From NCBI GenBank assembly GCA_964057225.1, contig OZ059899.1:9610001-9674000 (forward strand): a stretch of 64,000 nt of DNA, in the 5' to 3' direction. Origin of the DNA: Auanema rhodensis. Its lineage: Eukaryota > Nematoda > Chromadorea > Rhabditida > Rhabditidae. The notes under the pieces are model-generated. The model did not search any database, was not told the DNA's origin, and saw nothing but the letters and a program-made list of their open reading frames with translations. Below are positions 1 through 13,959 of the stretch, piece after piece (the first letter of the stretch is position 1; the number at the start of each line of letters is the position of its first letter). The position numbers and the translations under genes are program-made.

Positions 1-1049
1 TACAGTTCTCCAACAGAACAGACTGATCCTGATTTTTCTACGATTACATAAAACTCTCGTTTGATATAGAAAAAGGAGAGGAACAACGTTTCCAGGATGT
101 CAAGGATATCGAATCTAGTGATATTGTAGAAAAATGTAATGTCAGCTCTATAGGTTTTCTCCTAATTTCTCTCATCACAATTGTCTTAGTTTTTTTCTCA
201 TAAGAGTTTCTGAAATCTTAGGTGAACAAGGCCGTATATAATTTCCTGTATTTCGAAAGCATTTGGGATGGAAATTAGAAAGAAAAGAACTAGTTTTTCC
301 TACTTTAAAACAAACAATAAGAAATAAAATGAAAAAGATTGTTAGATATCCATTTTAAACTTATACATTTACTTCGATAAAGAGCCTATTAGATTGAAAT
401 TTTATGTCTTACAGTTCTCCAACAGAACAGACTGATCCTGATTTTTCTACGATTACATAAAACTCTCGTTTGATATAGAAAAAGGAGAGGAACAACGTTT
501 CCAGGATGTCAAGGATATCGAATCTAGTGATATTGTAGAAAAATGTAATGTCAGCTCTATAGGTTTTCTCCTAATTTCTCTCATCACAATTGTCTTAGTT
601 TTTTTCTCATAAGAGTTTCTGAAATCTTAGGTGAACAAGGCCGTATATAATTTCCTGTATTTCGAAAGCATTTGGGATGGAAATTAGAAAGAAAAGAACT
701 AGTTTTTCCTACTTTAAAACAAACAATAAGAAATAAAATGAAAAAGATTGTTAGATATCCATTTTAAACTTATACATTTACTTCGATAAAGAGCCTATTA
801 GATTGAAATTTTATGTCTTACAGTTCTCCAACAGAACAGACTGATCCTGATTTTTCTACGATTACATAAAACTCTCATTTGATATAGAAAAAGGAGAGGA
901 ACAACGTTTCCAGGATGTCAAGGATATCGAATCTAGTGATATTGTAGAAAAATGTAATGTCAGCTCCATAGGTTTTCTCTTAATTTCTCTCATCACAATT
1001 GTCTTAGTTTTTTTTTCTCATAAGAGTTTCTGAAATCTTACTTGAACAA

Positions 1050-1122
1050 GGCCGCGTGGCGCAATGGATAACGCGTCTGCCTACGGAGCAGAAGATTGTA
1101 GGTTCAAATCCTGCCGTGGTCG
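1050..1122 (+). tRNA. tRNA-Arg(ACG), array copy 1
   Basis: The 73 bases fold as a cloverleaf: acceptor GGCCGCG pairs with CGTGGTC (two G-U pairs), the D stem has one C13-A22 mismatch, the anticodon stem TCTGC pairs with GCAGA, and the T stem is GTAGG with CCTGC. The 7-base anticodon loop CTACGGA gives anticodon ACG, read as ICG after deamination, for Arg codons CGU, CGC and CGA. The internal A box is TGGCGCAATGG and the B box GGTTCAAATCC (A57). There is no intron and no encoded CCA. A T7 Pol III terminator begins six bases after the end. The next tRNA is two short units away. Confidence 0.96.
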
Positions 1123-2479
1123 TAAATTTTTTTCATTTCACTTGTCATACATAAAAATCGAATTTATTTTTTTCAATGATTTTTTTTTGCAATGTGTCAT
1201 AAGAATTACACAGTTGAACAAAACGTTTTTTAAGAATTTTCTTTGTTGTCAACATATATATTTTCCTGGAATTCGAAAGCATTTGGGATGGAAATCAGAA
1301 AGAAAAGAACTAGTTTTTCCTACTTTAAAACAAACAATAAAAAATAAAATGAAAAAGATTGTTAGATATCCAATTTAAACTTTTACATTTACTTCGATAA
1401 AGAGCCTATTAGATTGAAATTTTATGTCTTACAGTTCTCCAACAGAACAGACTGATCCTGATTTCTCTATGATTACATAAAATTCTCGTTTAATATAAAA
1501 AAAGGAGAGGAATAACGTTTCCAGGATGTCAAGGATATCGAATCTAGTGATATTGTAGAAAAATGTAATGTCAGCTCCATAGGTTTTCTCCTAATTTCTC
1601 TCATCACAATTGTCTTAGTTTTTTTTCTCATAAGAGTTTCTGAAATCTTAGGTGAACAAGGCCGTATATAATTTCCTGGAATTCGAAAGCATTTGGGATG
1701 GAATTTAGAGAGAAAAGAACTAGTTTTTCCTACTTTAAAACAAACAATAAGAAATAAAATGAAAAGATTGTTAGATATCCATTTTAAACTTATACATTTA
1801 CTTCGATAAAGAGCCTATTAGATTGAAATTTTATGTCTTACAGTTCTCCAACAGAACAGACTGATCCTGATTTTTCTACGATTACATAAAACTCTCGTTT
1901 GATATAGAAAAAGGAGAGGAACAACGTTTCCAGGATGTCAAGGATATCGAATCTAGTGATATTGTAGAAAAATGTAATGTCAGCTCTATAGGTTTTCTCC
2001 TAATTTCTCTCATCACAATTGTCTTAGTTTTTTTCTCATAAGAGTTTCTGAAATCTTAGGTGAACAAGGCCGTATATAATTTCCTGTATTTCGAAAGCAT
2101 TTGGGATGGAAATTAGAAAGAAAAGAACTAGTTTTTCCTACTTTAAAACAAACAATAAGAAATAAAATGAAAAAGATTGTTAGATATCCATTTTAAACTT
2201 ATACATTTACTTCGATAAAGAGCCTATTAGATTGAAATTTTATGTCTTACAGTTCTCCAACAGAACAGACTGATCCTGATTTTTCTACGATTACATAAAA
2301 CTCTCGTTTGATATAGAAAAAGGAGAGGAACAACGTTTCCAGGATGTCAAGGATATCGAATCTAGTGATATTGTAGAAAAATGTAATGTCAGCTCCATAG
2401 GTTTTCTCTTAATTTCTCTCATCACAATTGTCTTAGTTTTTTTTTTCTCATAAGAGTTTCTGAAATCTTACTTGAACAA

Positions 2480-2552
2480 GGCCGCGTGGCGCAATGGATA
2501 ACGCGTCTGCCTACGGAGCAGAAGATTGTAGGTTCAAATCCTGCCGTGGTCG
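2480..2552 (+). tRNA. tRNA-Arg(ACG), array copy 2
   Basis: Body identical to copy 1 (A57 form), preceded by 'cttgaacaag'. Its downstream spacer carries 'cttcttcaacgattatttttgc', unlike copy 1. One short unit separates it from copy 3. Confidence 0.95.
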
Positions 2553-3499
2553 TAAATTTTTTTCATTTCACTTGTCATACATAAAAATCGAATTTATCTT
2601 CTTCAACGATTATTTTTGCAATGTGTCATAAAAATTTCTCAGTTGAACAAAACGTTTTTTAAGAAGTTTTTTTGTTGTCAACATATATATTTTGCTGGAA
2701 TTCGAAAGCATTTGGGATGGAAATTAGAAAGAAAAGAACTAGTTTTTCCTACTTTAAAACAAACAATAAGAAATAAAATGAAAAAGATTGTTAGATATCC
2801 ATTTTAAACTTATACATTTACTTCGATAAAGAGCCTATTAGATTGAAATTTTATGTCTTACAGTTCTCCAACAGAACAGACTGATCCTGATTTTTCTACG
2901 ATTACATAAAACTCTCGTTTGATATAGAAAAAGGAGAGGAACAACGTTTCCAGGATGTCAAGGATATCGAATCTAGTGATATTGTAGAAAAATGTAATGT
3001 CAGCTCTATAGGTTTTCTCCTAATTTCTCTCATCACAATTGTCTTAGTTTTTTTCTCATAAGAGTTTCTGAAATCTTAGGTGAACAAGGCCGTATATAAT
3101 TTCCTGTATTTCGAAAGCATTTGGGATGGAAATTAGAAAGAAAAGAACTAGTTTTTCCTACTTTAAAACAAACAATAAGAAATAAAATGAAAAAGATTGT
3201 TAGATATCCATTTTAAACTTATACATTTACTTCGATAAAGAGCCTATTAGATTGAAATTTTATGTCTTACAGTTCTCCAACAGAACAGACTGATCCTGAT
3301 TTTTCTACGATTACATAAAACTCTCGTTTGATATAGAAAAAGGAGAGGAACAACGTTTCCAGGATGTCAAGGATATCGAATCTAGTGATATTGTAGAAAA
3401 ATGTAATGTCAGCTCCATAGGTTTTCTCTTAATTTCTCTCATCACAATTGTCTTAGTTTTTTTTTTCTCATAAGAGTTTCTGAAATCTTACTTGAACAA

Positions 3500-3572
3500 G
3501 GCCGCGTGGCGCAATGGATAACGCGTCTGCCTACGGAGCAGAAGATTGTAGGTTCAAATCCTGCCGTGGTCG
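3500..3572 (+). tRNA. tRNA-Arg(ACG), array copy 3
   Basis: A57 form opening higher-order block A1. Two short units follow, the first with an 8-bp deletion ('ctccatag' missing after 'gtcag'). Confidence 0.95.
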
Positions 3573-4920
3573 TAAATTTTTTTCATTTCACTTGTCATAC
3601 ATAAAAATCGAATTTATTTTTTTCAATGATTTTTTTTTGCAATGTGTCATAAGAATTACACAGTTGAACAAAACGTTTTTTAAGAATTTTCTTTGTTGTC
3701 AACATATATATTTTCCTGGAATTCGAAAGCATTTGGGATGGAAATCAGAAAGAAAAGAACTAGTTTTTCCTACTTTAAAACAAACAATAAAAAATAAAAT
3801 GAAAAAGATTGTTAGATATCCAATTTAAACTTTTACATTTACTTCGATAAAGAGCCTATTAGATTGAAATTTTATGTCTTACAGTTCTCCAACAGAACAG
3901 ACTGATCCTGATTTCTCTATGATTACATAAAATTCTCGTTTAATATAAAAAAAGGAGAGGAATAACGTTTCCAGGATGTCAAGGATATCGAATCTAGTGA
4001 TATTGTAGAAAAATGTAATGTCAGGTTTTCTCCTAATTTCTCTCATCACAATTGTCTTAGTTTTTTTTCTCATAAGAGTTTCTGAAATCTTAGGTGAACA
4101 AGGCCGTATATAATTTCCTGGAATTCGAAAGCATTTGGGATGGAATTTAGAGAGAAAAGAACTAGTTTTTCCTACTTTAAAACAAACAATAAGAAATAAA
4201 ATGAAAAGATTGTTAGATATCCATTTTAAACTTATACATTTACTTCGATAAAGAGCCTATTAGATTGAAATTTTATGTCTTACAGTTCTCCAACAGAACA
4301 GACTGATCCTGATTTTTCTACGATTACATAAAACTCTCGTTTGATATAGAAAAAGGAGAGGAACAACGTTTCCAGGATGTCAAGGATATCGAATCTAGTG
4401 ATATTGTAGAAAAATGTAATGTCAGCTCTATAGGTTTTCTCCTAATTTCTCTCATCACAATTGTCTTAGTTTTTTTCTCATAAGAGTTTCTGAAATCTTA
4501 GGTGAACAAGGCCGTATATAATTTTCTGTATTTCGAAAGCATTTGGGATGGAAATTAGAAAGAAAAGAACTAGTTTTTCCTACTTTAAAACAAACAATAA
4601 GAAATAAAATGAAAAAGATTGTTAGATATCCATTTTAAACTTATACATTTACTTCGATAAAGAGCCTATTAGATTGAAATTTTATGTCTTACAGTTCTCC
4701 AACAGAACAGACTGATCCTGATTTTTCTACGATTACATAAAACTCTCGTTTGATATAGAAAAAGGAGAGGAACAACGTTTCCAGGATGTCAAGGATATCG
4801 AATCTAGTGATATTGTAGAAAAATGTAATGTCAGCTCCATAGGTTTTCTCTTAATTTCTCTCATCACAATTGTCTTAGTTTTTTTTTCTCATAAGAGTTT
4901 CTGAAATCTTACTTGAACAA

Positions 4921-4993
4921 GGCCGCGTGGCGCAATAGATAACGCGTCTGCCTACGGAGCAGAAGATTGTAGGTTCAAATCCTGCCGTGGTCG
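4921..4993 (+). tRNA. tRNA-Arg(ACG), copy 4, G18A variant
   Basis: The D loop reads AATAGATA: the first of the two invariant guanines is A. This weakens the D-loop/T-loop contact and alters the A box, so activity is doubtful. The cloverleaf stems are intact. A57 form. Confidence 0.85.
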
Positions 4994-5532
4994 TAAATTT
5001 TTTTCATTTCACTTGTCATACATAAAAATCGAATTTATTTTTTTCAATGATTTTTTTTTGCAATGTGTCATAAGAATTACACAGTTGAACAAAACGTTTT
5101 TTAAGAATTTTCTTTGTTGTCAACATATATATTTTCCTGGAATTCGAAAGCATTTGGGATGGAAATTAGAAAGAAAAAAACTAGTTTTTCCTACTTTAAA
5201 ACAAACAATAAAAAATAAAATGAAAAAGATTGTTAGATATCCAATTTAAACTTTTACATTTACTTCGATAAAGAGCTTATTAGATTGAAATTTTATGTCT
5301 TACAGTTCTCCAACAGAACAGACTGATCCTGATTTCTCTATGATTACATAAAATTCTCGTTTGATATAGAAAAAGGAGAGGAACAACGTTTCCAGGATGT
5401 CAAGGATATCGAATCTAGTGATATTGTAGAAAAATGTAATGTCAGCTCCATAGGTTTTCTCTTAATTTCTCTCATCACAATTGTCTTAGTTTTTTTTTTC
5501 TCATAAGAGTTTCTGAAATCTTAGTTGAACAA

Positions 5533-5605
5533 GGCCGCGTGGCGCAATGGATAACGCGTCTGCCTACGGAGCAGAAGATTGTAGGTTCGAATCCTGCCGT
5601 GGTCG
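5533..5605 (+). tRNA. tRNA-Arg(ACG), array copy 5
   Basis: G57 form (B box GGTTCGAATCC), preceded by 'gttgaacaag'. It sits directly after copy 4 with no short unit between. Confidence 0.96.
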
Positions 5606-6145
5606 TAAATTTTTTTCATTTCACTTGTCATTCATAAAAATCGAATTTATCTTCTTCAACGATTTTTTTTGCAAAATGTGTCATAAAAATTTCACAGTTG
5701 AACAAAACGTTTTTTAAGAAGTTTTTTTGTTGTCAACATATATATTTTGCTGGAATTCGAAAGCATTTGGGATGGAAATTAGAAAGAAAAGAACTAGTTT
5801 TTCCTACTTTAAAACAAACAATAAAAAATAAAATGAAAAAGATTGTTAGATATCCAATTTAAACTTTTACATTTACTTCGATAAAGAGCTTATTAGATTG
5901 AAATTTTATGTCTTACAGTTCTCCAACAGAACAGACTGATCCTGATTTCTCTATGATTACATAAAATTCTCGTTTGATATAGAAAAAGGAGAGGAACAAC
6001 GTTTCCAGGATGTCAAGGATATCGAATCTAGTGATATTGTAGAAAAATGTAATGTCAGCTCCATAGGTTTTCTCTTAATTTCTCTCATCACAATTGTCTT
6101 AGTTTTTTTTTTCTCATAAGAGTTTCTGAAATCTTAGTTGAACAA

Positions 6146-6218
6146 AGCCGCGTGGCGCAATGGATAACGCGTCTGCCTACGGAGCAGAAGATTGTAGGTT
6201 CGAATCCTGCCGTGGTCG
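6146..6218 (+). tRNA. tRNA-Arg(ACG), copy 6, A1 variant
   Basis: First base is A instead of G ('aacaaagccgcg'), breaking the 1-72 pair. The rest is the G57 consensus. Both promoter boxes are intact, so it may be transcribed, but end processing could suffer. Confidence 0.85.
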
Positions 6219-6757
6219 TAAATTTTTTTCATTTCACTTGTCATTCATAAAAATCGAATTTATCTTCTTCAACGATTTTTTTTGCAAAATGTGTCATAAA
6301 AATTTCACAGTTGAACAAAACGTTTTTTAAGAAGTTTTTTTGTTGTCAACATATATATTTTGCTGGAATTCGAAAGCATTTGGGATGGAAATTAGAAAGA
6401 AAAGAACTAGTTTTTCCTACTTTAAAACAAACAATAAGAAATAAAATGAAAAAGATTGTTAGATATCCAATTTAAACTTATACATTTACTTCGATGAAGA
6501 GCCTGTTAGTTTGAAATTTTATGTCTTACAGTTCTCCAACAGAACAGACTGATCCTGATTTTTCTACGAATACATAAAACTCTCGTTTGATATAAAAAAA
6601 AGAGAGGAATAACGTTTCCAGGATGTCAAGGATATCGAATCTAGTGATATTGTAGAAAAATGTACTGTCAGCTCCATAGGTTTTCTCCTAATTTCTCTCA
6701 TCACAATTGTCTTAGTTTTTTTTTCTCATAAGAGTTTCTGAAATTTTAGTTGAACAA

Positions 6758-6830
6758 GGCCGCGTGGCGCAATGGATAACGCGTCTGCCTACGGAGCAGA
6801 AGATTGTAGGTTCGAATCCTGCCGTGGTCG
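6758..6830 (+). tRNA. tRNA-Arg(ACG), array copy 7
   Basis: G57 consensus preceded by 'aaattttagttgaac', a flank shared with copies 13, 20 and 22. Two short units follow; both have the shortened 'ttgtaaaaaatgtactg' leader. Confidence 0.96.
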
Positions 6831-8182
6831 TAAATTTTTTTCATTTCACTTGTCATTTACAAAAATCGAATTTATCTTCTTCAACGATTTTTTTTGCAAT
6901 GTGTCATAAAAATTTCACAGTTGAACAAAACGTTTTTTAAGAAGTTTTTTTGTTGTCAATATATATTTTGCTGGAATTCGAAAGCATTTGGGATGGAAAT
7001 TAGAAAGAAAAGAACTAGTTTTTCCTACTTTAAAACAAACAATAAGAAATAAAATGAAAAAGATTGTTAGATATCCATTTTAAACTTATACATTTACTTC
7101 GATAAAGAGCCTATTAGATTGAAATTTTATGTCTTACAGTTCTCCAACAGAACAGACTGATCCTGATTTTTCTACGATTACATAAAACTCTCGTTTGATA
7201 TAGAAAAAGGAGAGGAACAACGTTTCCAGGATGTCAAGGATATCGAATCTAGTGATATTGTAAAAAATGTACTGTCAGCTCTATAGGTTTTCTCCTAATT
7301 TCTCTCATCACAATTGTCTTAGTTTTTTTCTCATAAGAGTTTCTGAAATCTTAGGTGAACAAGGCCGTATATAATTTCCTGTATTTCGAAAGCATTTGGG
7401 ATGGAAATTAGAAAGAAAAGAACTAGTTTTTCCTACTTTAAAACAAACAATAAGAAATAAAATGAAAAAGATTGTTAGATATCCATTTTAAACTTATACA
7501 TTTACTTCGATAAAGAGCCTATTAGATTGAAATTTTATGTCTTACAGTTCTCCAACAGAACAGACTGATCCTGATTTTTCTACGATTACATAAAACTCTC
7601 GTTTGATATAGAAAAAGGAGAGGAACAACGTTTCCAGGATGTCAAGGATATCGAATCTAGTGATATTGTAAAAAATGTACTGTCAGCTCTATAGGTTTTC
7701 TCCTAATTTCTCTCATCACAATTGTCTTAGTTTTTTTCTCATAAGAGTTTCTGAAATCTTAGGTGAACAAGGCCGTATATAATTTCCTGTATTTCGAAAG
7801 CATTTGGGATGGAAATTAGAAAGAAAAGAACTAGTTTTTCCTACTTTAAAACAAACAATAAGAAATAAAATGAAAAAGATTGTTAGATATCCATTTTAAA
7901 CTTATACATTTACTTCGATAAAGAGCCTATTAGATTGAAATTTTATGTCTTACAGTTCTCCAACAGAACAGACTGATCCTGATTTTTCTACGATTACATA
8001 AAACTCTCGTTTGATATAGAAAAAGGAGAGGAACAACGTTTCCAGGATGTCAAGGATATCGAATCTAGTGATATTGTAGAAAAATGTAATGTCAGCTCCA
8101 TAAGTTTTCTCTTAATTTCTCTCATCACAATTGTCTTAGTTTTTTTTTTCTCATAAGAGTTTCTGAAATCTTAGTTAAACAA

Positions 8183-8255
8183 GGCCGCGTGGCGCAATGG
8201 ATAACGCGTCTGCCTACGGAGCAGAAGATTGTAGGTTCAAATCCTGCCGTGGTCG
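8183..8255 (+). tRNA. tRNA-Arg(ACG), array copy 8
   Basis: A57 form preceded by 'gttaaacaag', a flank seen also at copies 14, 15, 21 and 23. The spacer reads 'ttttttggaatgtg'. Two short units follow. Confidence 0.95.
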
Positions 8256-9611
8256 TAAATTTTTTTCATTTCACTTGTCATACATAAAAATCGAATTTTT
8301 TTTTTCAATGATTTTTTTTGGAATGTGTCATAAGAATTACACAGTTGAACAAAACGTTTTTTAAGAATTTTCTTTGTTGTCAACATATATATTTTCCTGG
8401 AATTCGAAAGCATTTGGGATGGAAATCAGAAAGAAAAGAACTAGTTTTTCCTACTTTAAAACAAACAATAAAAAATAAAATGAAAAAGATTGTTAGATAT
8501 CCAATTTAAACTTTTACATTTACTTCGATAAAGAGCCTATTAGATTGAAATTTTATGTCTTACAGTTCTCCAACAGAACAGACTGATCCTGATTTCTCTA
8601 TGATTACATAAAATTCTCGTTTAATATAAAAAAAAGAGAGGAATAACGTTTCCAGGATATCAATGATATCGAATCTAGTGATATTGTAGAAAAATGTAAT
8701 GTCAGCTCCATAGGTTTTCTCTTAATTTCTCTCATCACAATTGTCTTAGTTTTTTTTCTCATAAGAGTTTCTGAAATCTTAGGTGAACAAGGCCGTATAT
8801 GATTTCCTGGAATTCGAAAGCATTTGGGATGGAATTTAGAGAGAAAAGAACTAGTTTTTCCTACTTTAAAACAAACAATAAGAAATAAAATGAAAAGATC
8901 GTTAGATATCCATTTTAAACTTATACATTTACTTCGATAAAGAGCCTGTTAGTTTGAAATTTTATGTCTTACAGTTCTCCAACAGAACAGACTGATCCTG
9001 ATTTTTCTACGATTACATAAAACTCTCGTTTGATATAAAAAAAAGAGAGGAATAACGTTTCCAGGATGTCAAGGATATCGAATCTAGTGATATTGTAGAA
9101 AAATGTACTGTCAGCTCCATAGGTTTTCTCCTAATTTCTCTCATCACAATTGTCTTAGTTTTTTTCTCATAAGAGTTTCTGAAATCTTAGGTGAACAAGG
9201 CCGTATATAATTTCCTGTATTTCGAAAGCATTTGGGATGGAAATTAGAAAGAAAAGAACTAGTTTTTCCTACTTTAAAACAAACAATAAGAAATAAAATG
9301 AAAAAGATTGTTAGATATCCATTTTAAACTTATACATTTACTTCGATAAAGAGCCTATTAGATTGAAATTTTATGTCTTACAGTTCTCCAACAGAACAGA
9401 CTGATCCTGATTTTTCTACGATTACATAAAACTCTCGTTTGATATAGAAAAAGGAGAGGAACAACGTTTCCAGGATGTCAAGGATATCGAATCTAGTGAT
9501 ATTGTAGAAAAATGTAATGTCAGCTCCATAGGTTTTCTCTTAATTTCTCTCATCACAATTGTCTTAGTTTTTTTTTTTCTCATAAGAGTTTCTGAAATCT
9601 TAGTTGAACAA

Positions 9612-9684
9612 GGCCGCGTGGCGCAATGGATAACGCGTCTGCCTACGGAGCAGAAGATTGTAGGTTCAAATCCTGCCGTGGTCG
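9612..9684 (+). tRNA. tRNA-Arg(ACG), array copy 9
   Basis: A57 form opening higher-order block A2; counterpart of copy 3 at +6112 bp. Two short units follow. Confidence 0.95.
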
Positions 9685-11032
9685 TAAATTTTTTTCATTT
9701 CACTTGTCATACATAAAAATCGAATTTATTTTTTTCAATGATTTTTTTTTGCAATGTGTCATAAGAATTACACAGTTGAACAAAACGTTTTTTAAGAATT
9801 TTCTTTGTTGTCAACATATATATTTTCCTGGAATTCGAAAGCATTTGGGATGGAAATCAGAAAGAAAAGAACTAGTTTTTCCTACTTTAAAACAAACAAT
9901 AAAAAATAAAATGAAAAAGATTGTTAGATATCCAATTTAAACTTTTACATTTACTTCGATAAAGAGCCTATTAGATTGAAATTTTATGTCTTACAGTTCT
10001 CCAACAGAACAGACTGATCCTGATTTCTCTATGATTACATAAAATTCTCGTTTAATATAAAAAAAGGAGAGGAATAACGTTTCCAGGATGTCAAGGATAT
10101 CGAATCTAGTGATATTGTAGAAAAATGTAATGTCAGGTTTTCTCCTAATTTCTCTCATCACAATTGTCTTAGTTTTTTTTCTCATAAGAGTTTCTGAAAT
10201 CTTAGGTGAACAAGGCCGTATATAATTTCCTGGAATTCGAAAGCATTTGGGATGGAATTTAGAGAGAAAAGAACTAGTTTTTCCTACTTTAAAACAAACA
10301 ATAAGAAATAAAATGAAAAGATTGTTAGATATCCATTTTAAACTTATACATTTACTTCGATAAAGAGCCTATTAGATTGAAATTTTATGTCTTACAGTTC
10401 TCCAACAGAACAGACTGATCCTGATTTTTCTACGATTACATAAAACTCTCGTTTGATATAGAAAAAGGAGAGGAACAACGTTTCCAGGATGTCAAGGATA
10501 TCGAATCTAGTGATATTGTAGAAAAATGTAATGTCAGCTCTATAGGTTTTCTCCTAATTTCTCTCATCACAATTGTCTTAGTTTTTTTCTCATAAGAGTT
10601 TCTGAAATCTTAGGTGAACAAGGCCGTATATAATTTTCTGTATTTCGAAAGCATTTGGGATGGAAATTAGAAAGAAAAGAACTAGTTTTTCCTACTTTAA
10701 AACAAACAATAAGAAATAAAATGAAAAAGATTGTTAGATATCCATTTTAAACTTATACATTTACTTCGATAAAGAGCCTATTAGATTGAAATTTTATGTC
10801 TTACAGTTCTCCAACAGAACAGACTGATCCTGATTTTTCTACGATTACATAAAACTCTCGTTTGATATAGAAAAAGGAGAGGAACAACGTTTCCAGGATG
10901 TCAAGGATATCGAATCTAGTGATATTGTAGAAAAATGTAATGTCAGCTCCATAGGTTTTCTCTTAATTTCTCTCATCACAATTGTCTTAGTTTTTTTTTC
11001 TCATAAGAGTTTCTGAAATCTTACTTGAACAA

Positions 11033-11105
11033 GGCCGCGTGGCGCAATAGATAACGCGTCTGCCTACGGAGCAGAAGATTGTAGGTTCAAATCCTGCCGT
11101 GGTCG
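11033..11105 (+). tRNA. tRNA-Arg(ACG), copy 10, G18A variant
   Basis: Same D-loop change as copy 4, at the matching position of block A2. Confidence 0.85.
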
Positions 11106-11644
11106 TAAATTTTTTTCATTTCACTTGTCATACATAAAAATCGAATTTATTTTTTTCAATGATTTTTTTTTGCAATGTGTCATAAGAATTACACAGTTGA
11201 ACAAAACGTTTTTTAAGAATTTTCTTTGTTGTCAACATATATATTTTCCTGGAATTCGAAAGCATTTGGGATGGAAATTAGAAAGAAAAAAACTAGTTTT
11301 TCCTACTTTAAAACAAACAATAAAAAATAAAATGAAAAAGATTGTTAGATATCCAATTTAAACTTTTACATTTACTTCGATAAAGAGCTTATTAGATTGA
11401 AATTTTATGTCTTACAGTTCTCCAACAGAACAGACTGATCCTGATTTCTCTATGATTACATAAAATTCTCGTTTGATATAGAAAAAGGAGAGGAACAACG
11501 TTTCCAGGATGTCAAGGATATCGAATCTAGTGATATTGTAGAAAAATGTAATGTCAGCTCCATAGGTTTTCTCTTAATTTCTCTCATCACAATTGTCTTA
11601 GTTTTTTTTTTCTCATAAGAGTTTCTGAAATCTTAGTTGAACAA

Positions 11645-11717
11645 GGCCGCGTGGCGCAATGGATAACGCGTCTGCCTACGGAGCAGAAGATTGTAGGTTC
11701 GAATCCTGCCGTGGTCG
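11645..11717 (+). tRNA. tRNA-Arg(ACG), array copy 11
   Basis: G57 consensus; counterpart of copy 5 in block A2. It immediately follows copy 10 without a short unit. Confidence 0.96.
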
Positions 11718-12257
11718 TAAATTTTTTTCATTTCACTTGTCATTCATAAAAATCGAATTTATCTTCTTCAACGATTTTTTTTGCAAAATGTGTCATAAAA
11801 ATTTCACAGTTGAACAAAACGTTTTTTAAGAAGTTTTTTTGTTGTCAACATATATATTTTGCTGGAATTCGAAAGCATTTGGGATGGAAATTAGAAAGAA
11901 AAGAACTAGTTTTTCCTACTTTAAAACAAACAATAAAAAATAAAATGAAAAAGATTGTTAGATATCCAATTTAAACTTTTACATTTACTTCGATAAAGAG
12001 CTTATTAGATTGAAATTTTATGTCTTACAGTTCTCCAACAGAACAGACTGATCCTGATTTCTCTATGATTACATAAAATTCTCGTTTGATATAGAAAAAG
12101 GAGAGGAACAACGTTTCCAGGATGTCAAGGATATCGAATCTAGTGATATTGTAGAAAAATGTAATGTCAGCTCCATAGGTTTTCTCTTAATTTCTCTCAT
12201 CACAATTGTCTTAGTTTTTTTTTTCTCATAAGAGTTTCTGAAATCTTAGTTGAACAA

Positions 12258-12330
12258 AGCCGCGTGGCGCAATGGATAACGCGTCTGCCTACGGAGCAGA
12301 AGATTGTAGGTTCGAATCCTGCCGTGGTCG
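12258..12330 (+). tRNA. tRNA-Arg(ACG), copy 12, A1 variant
   Basis: A at position 1, as in copy 6; counterpart of that copy in block A2. Confidence 0.85.
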
Positions 12331-12869
12331 TAAATTTTTTTCATTTCACTTGTCATTCATAAAAATCGAATTTATCTTCTTCAACGATTTTTTTTGCAAA
12401 ATGTGTCATAAAAATTTCACAGTTGAACAAAACGTTTTTTAAGAAGTTTTTTTGTTGTCAACATATATATTTTGCTGGAATTCGAAAGCATTTGGGATGG
12501 AAATTAGAAAGAAAAGAACTAGTTTTTCCTACTTTAAAACAAACAATAAGAAATAAAATGAAAAAGATTGTTAGATATCCAATTTAAACTTATACATTTA
12601 CTTCGATGAAGAGCCTGTTAGTTTGAAATTTTATGTCTTACAGTTCTCCAACAGAACAGACTGATCCTGATTTTTCTACGAATACATAAAACTCTCGTTT
12701 GATATAAAAAAAAGAGAGGAATAACGTTTCCAGGATGTCAAGGATATCGAATCTAGTGATATTGTAGAAAAATGTACTGTCAGCTCCATAGGTTTTCTCC
12801 TAATTTCTCTCATCACAATTGTCTTAGTTTTTTTTTCTCATAAGAGTTTCTGAAATTTTAGTTGAACAA

Positions 12870-12942
12870 GGCCGCGTGGCGCAATGGATAACGCGTCTGC
12901 CTACGGAGCAGAAGATTGTAGGTTCGAATCCTGCCGTGGTCG
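12870..12942 (+). tRNA. tRNA-Arg(ACG), array copy 13
   Basis: G57 consensus; counterpart of copy 7, but followed by one short unit instead of two. Confidence 0.96.
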
Positions 12943-13886
12943 TAAATTTTTTTCATTTCACTTGTCATTTACAAAAATCGAATTTATCTTCTTCAACGAT
13001 TTTTTTTGCAATGTGTCATAAAAATTTCACAGTTGAACAAAACGTTTTTTAAGAAGTTTTTTTGTTGTCAATATATATTTTGCTGGAATTCGAAAGCATT
13101 TGGGATGGAAATTAGAAAGAAAAGAACTAGTTTTTCCTACTTTAAAACAAACAATAAGAAATAAAATGAAAAAGATTGTTAGATATCCATTTTAAACTTA
13201 TACATTTACTTCGATAAAGAGCCTATTAGATTGAAATTTTATGTCTTACAGTTCTCCAACAGAACAGACTGATCCTGATTTTTCTACGATTACATAAAAC
13301 TCTCGTTTGATATAGAAAAAGGAGAGGAACAACGTTTCCAGGATGTCAAGGATATCGAATCTAGTGATATTGTAAAAAATGTACTGTCAGCTCTATAGGT
13401 TTTCTCCTAATTTCTCTCATCACAATTGTCTTAGTTTTTTTCTCATAAGAGTTTCTGAAATCTTAGGTGAACAAGGCCGTATATAATTTCCTGTATTTCG
13501 AAAGCATTTGGGATGGAAATTAGAAAGAAAAGAACTAGTTTTTCCTACTTTAAAACAAACAATAAGAAATAAAATGAAAAAGATTGTTAGATATCCATTT
13601 TAAACTTATACATTTACTTCGATAAAGAGCCTATTAGATTGAAATTTTATGTCTTACAGTTCTCCAACAGAACAGACTGATCCTGATTTTTCTACGATTA
13701 CATAAAACTCTCGTTTGATATAGAAAAAGGAGAGGAACAACGTTTCCAGGATGTCAAGGATATCGAATCTAGTGATATTGTAGAAAAATGTAATGTCAGC
13801 TCCATAAGTTTTCTCTTAATTTCTCTCATCACAATTGTCTTAGTTTTTTTTTTCTCATAAGAGTTTCTGAAATCTTAGTTAAACAA

Positions 13887-13959
13887 GGCCGCGTGGCGCA
13901 ATGGATAACGCGTCTGCCTACGGAGCAGAAGATTGTAGGTTCAAATCCTGCCGTGGTCG
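13887..13959 (+). tRNA. tRNA-Arg(ACG), array copy 14
   Basis: A57 form with the 'gttaaacaag' flank; counterpart of copy 8. Two short units follow. Confidence 0.95.

Noticed and set aside
1064..1378. Repeated + strand ORFs of 63-104 codons (also at 3514, 9626, 16758, 25518 and others)
   Set aside because: They start inside or just after the tRNA and run through the A/T-rich spacer. They recur only because the unit recurs, and they vary in length with single-base changes.
3879..4073. Repeated - strand 64-codon ORF (also at 9991, 17123, 25883 and others)
   Set aside because: It exists only in short units with an 8-bp deletion ('ctccatag') that happens to open the frame. Other units are closed.
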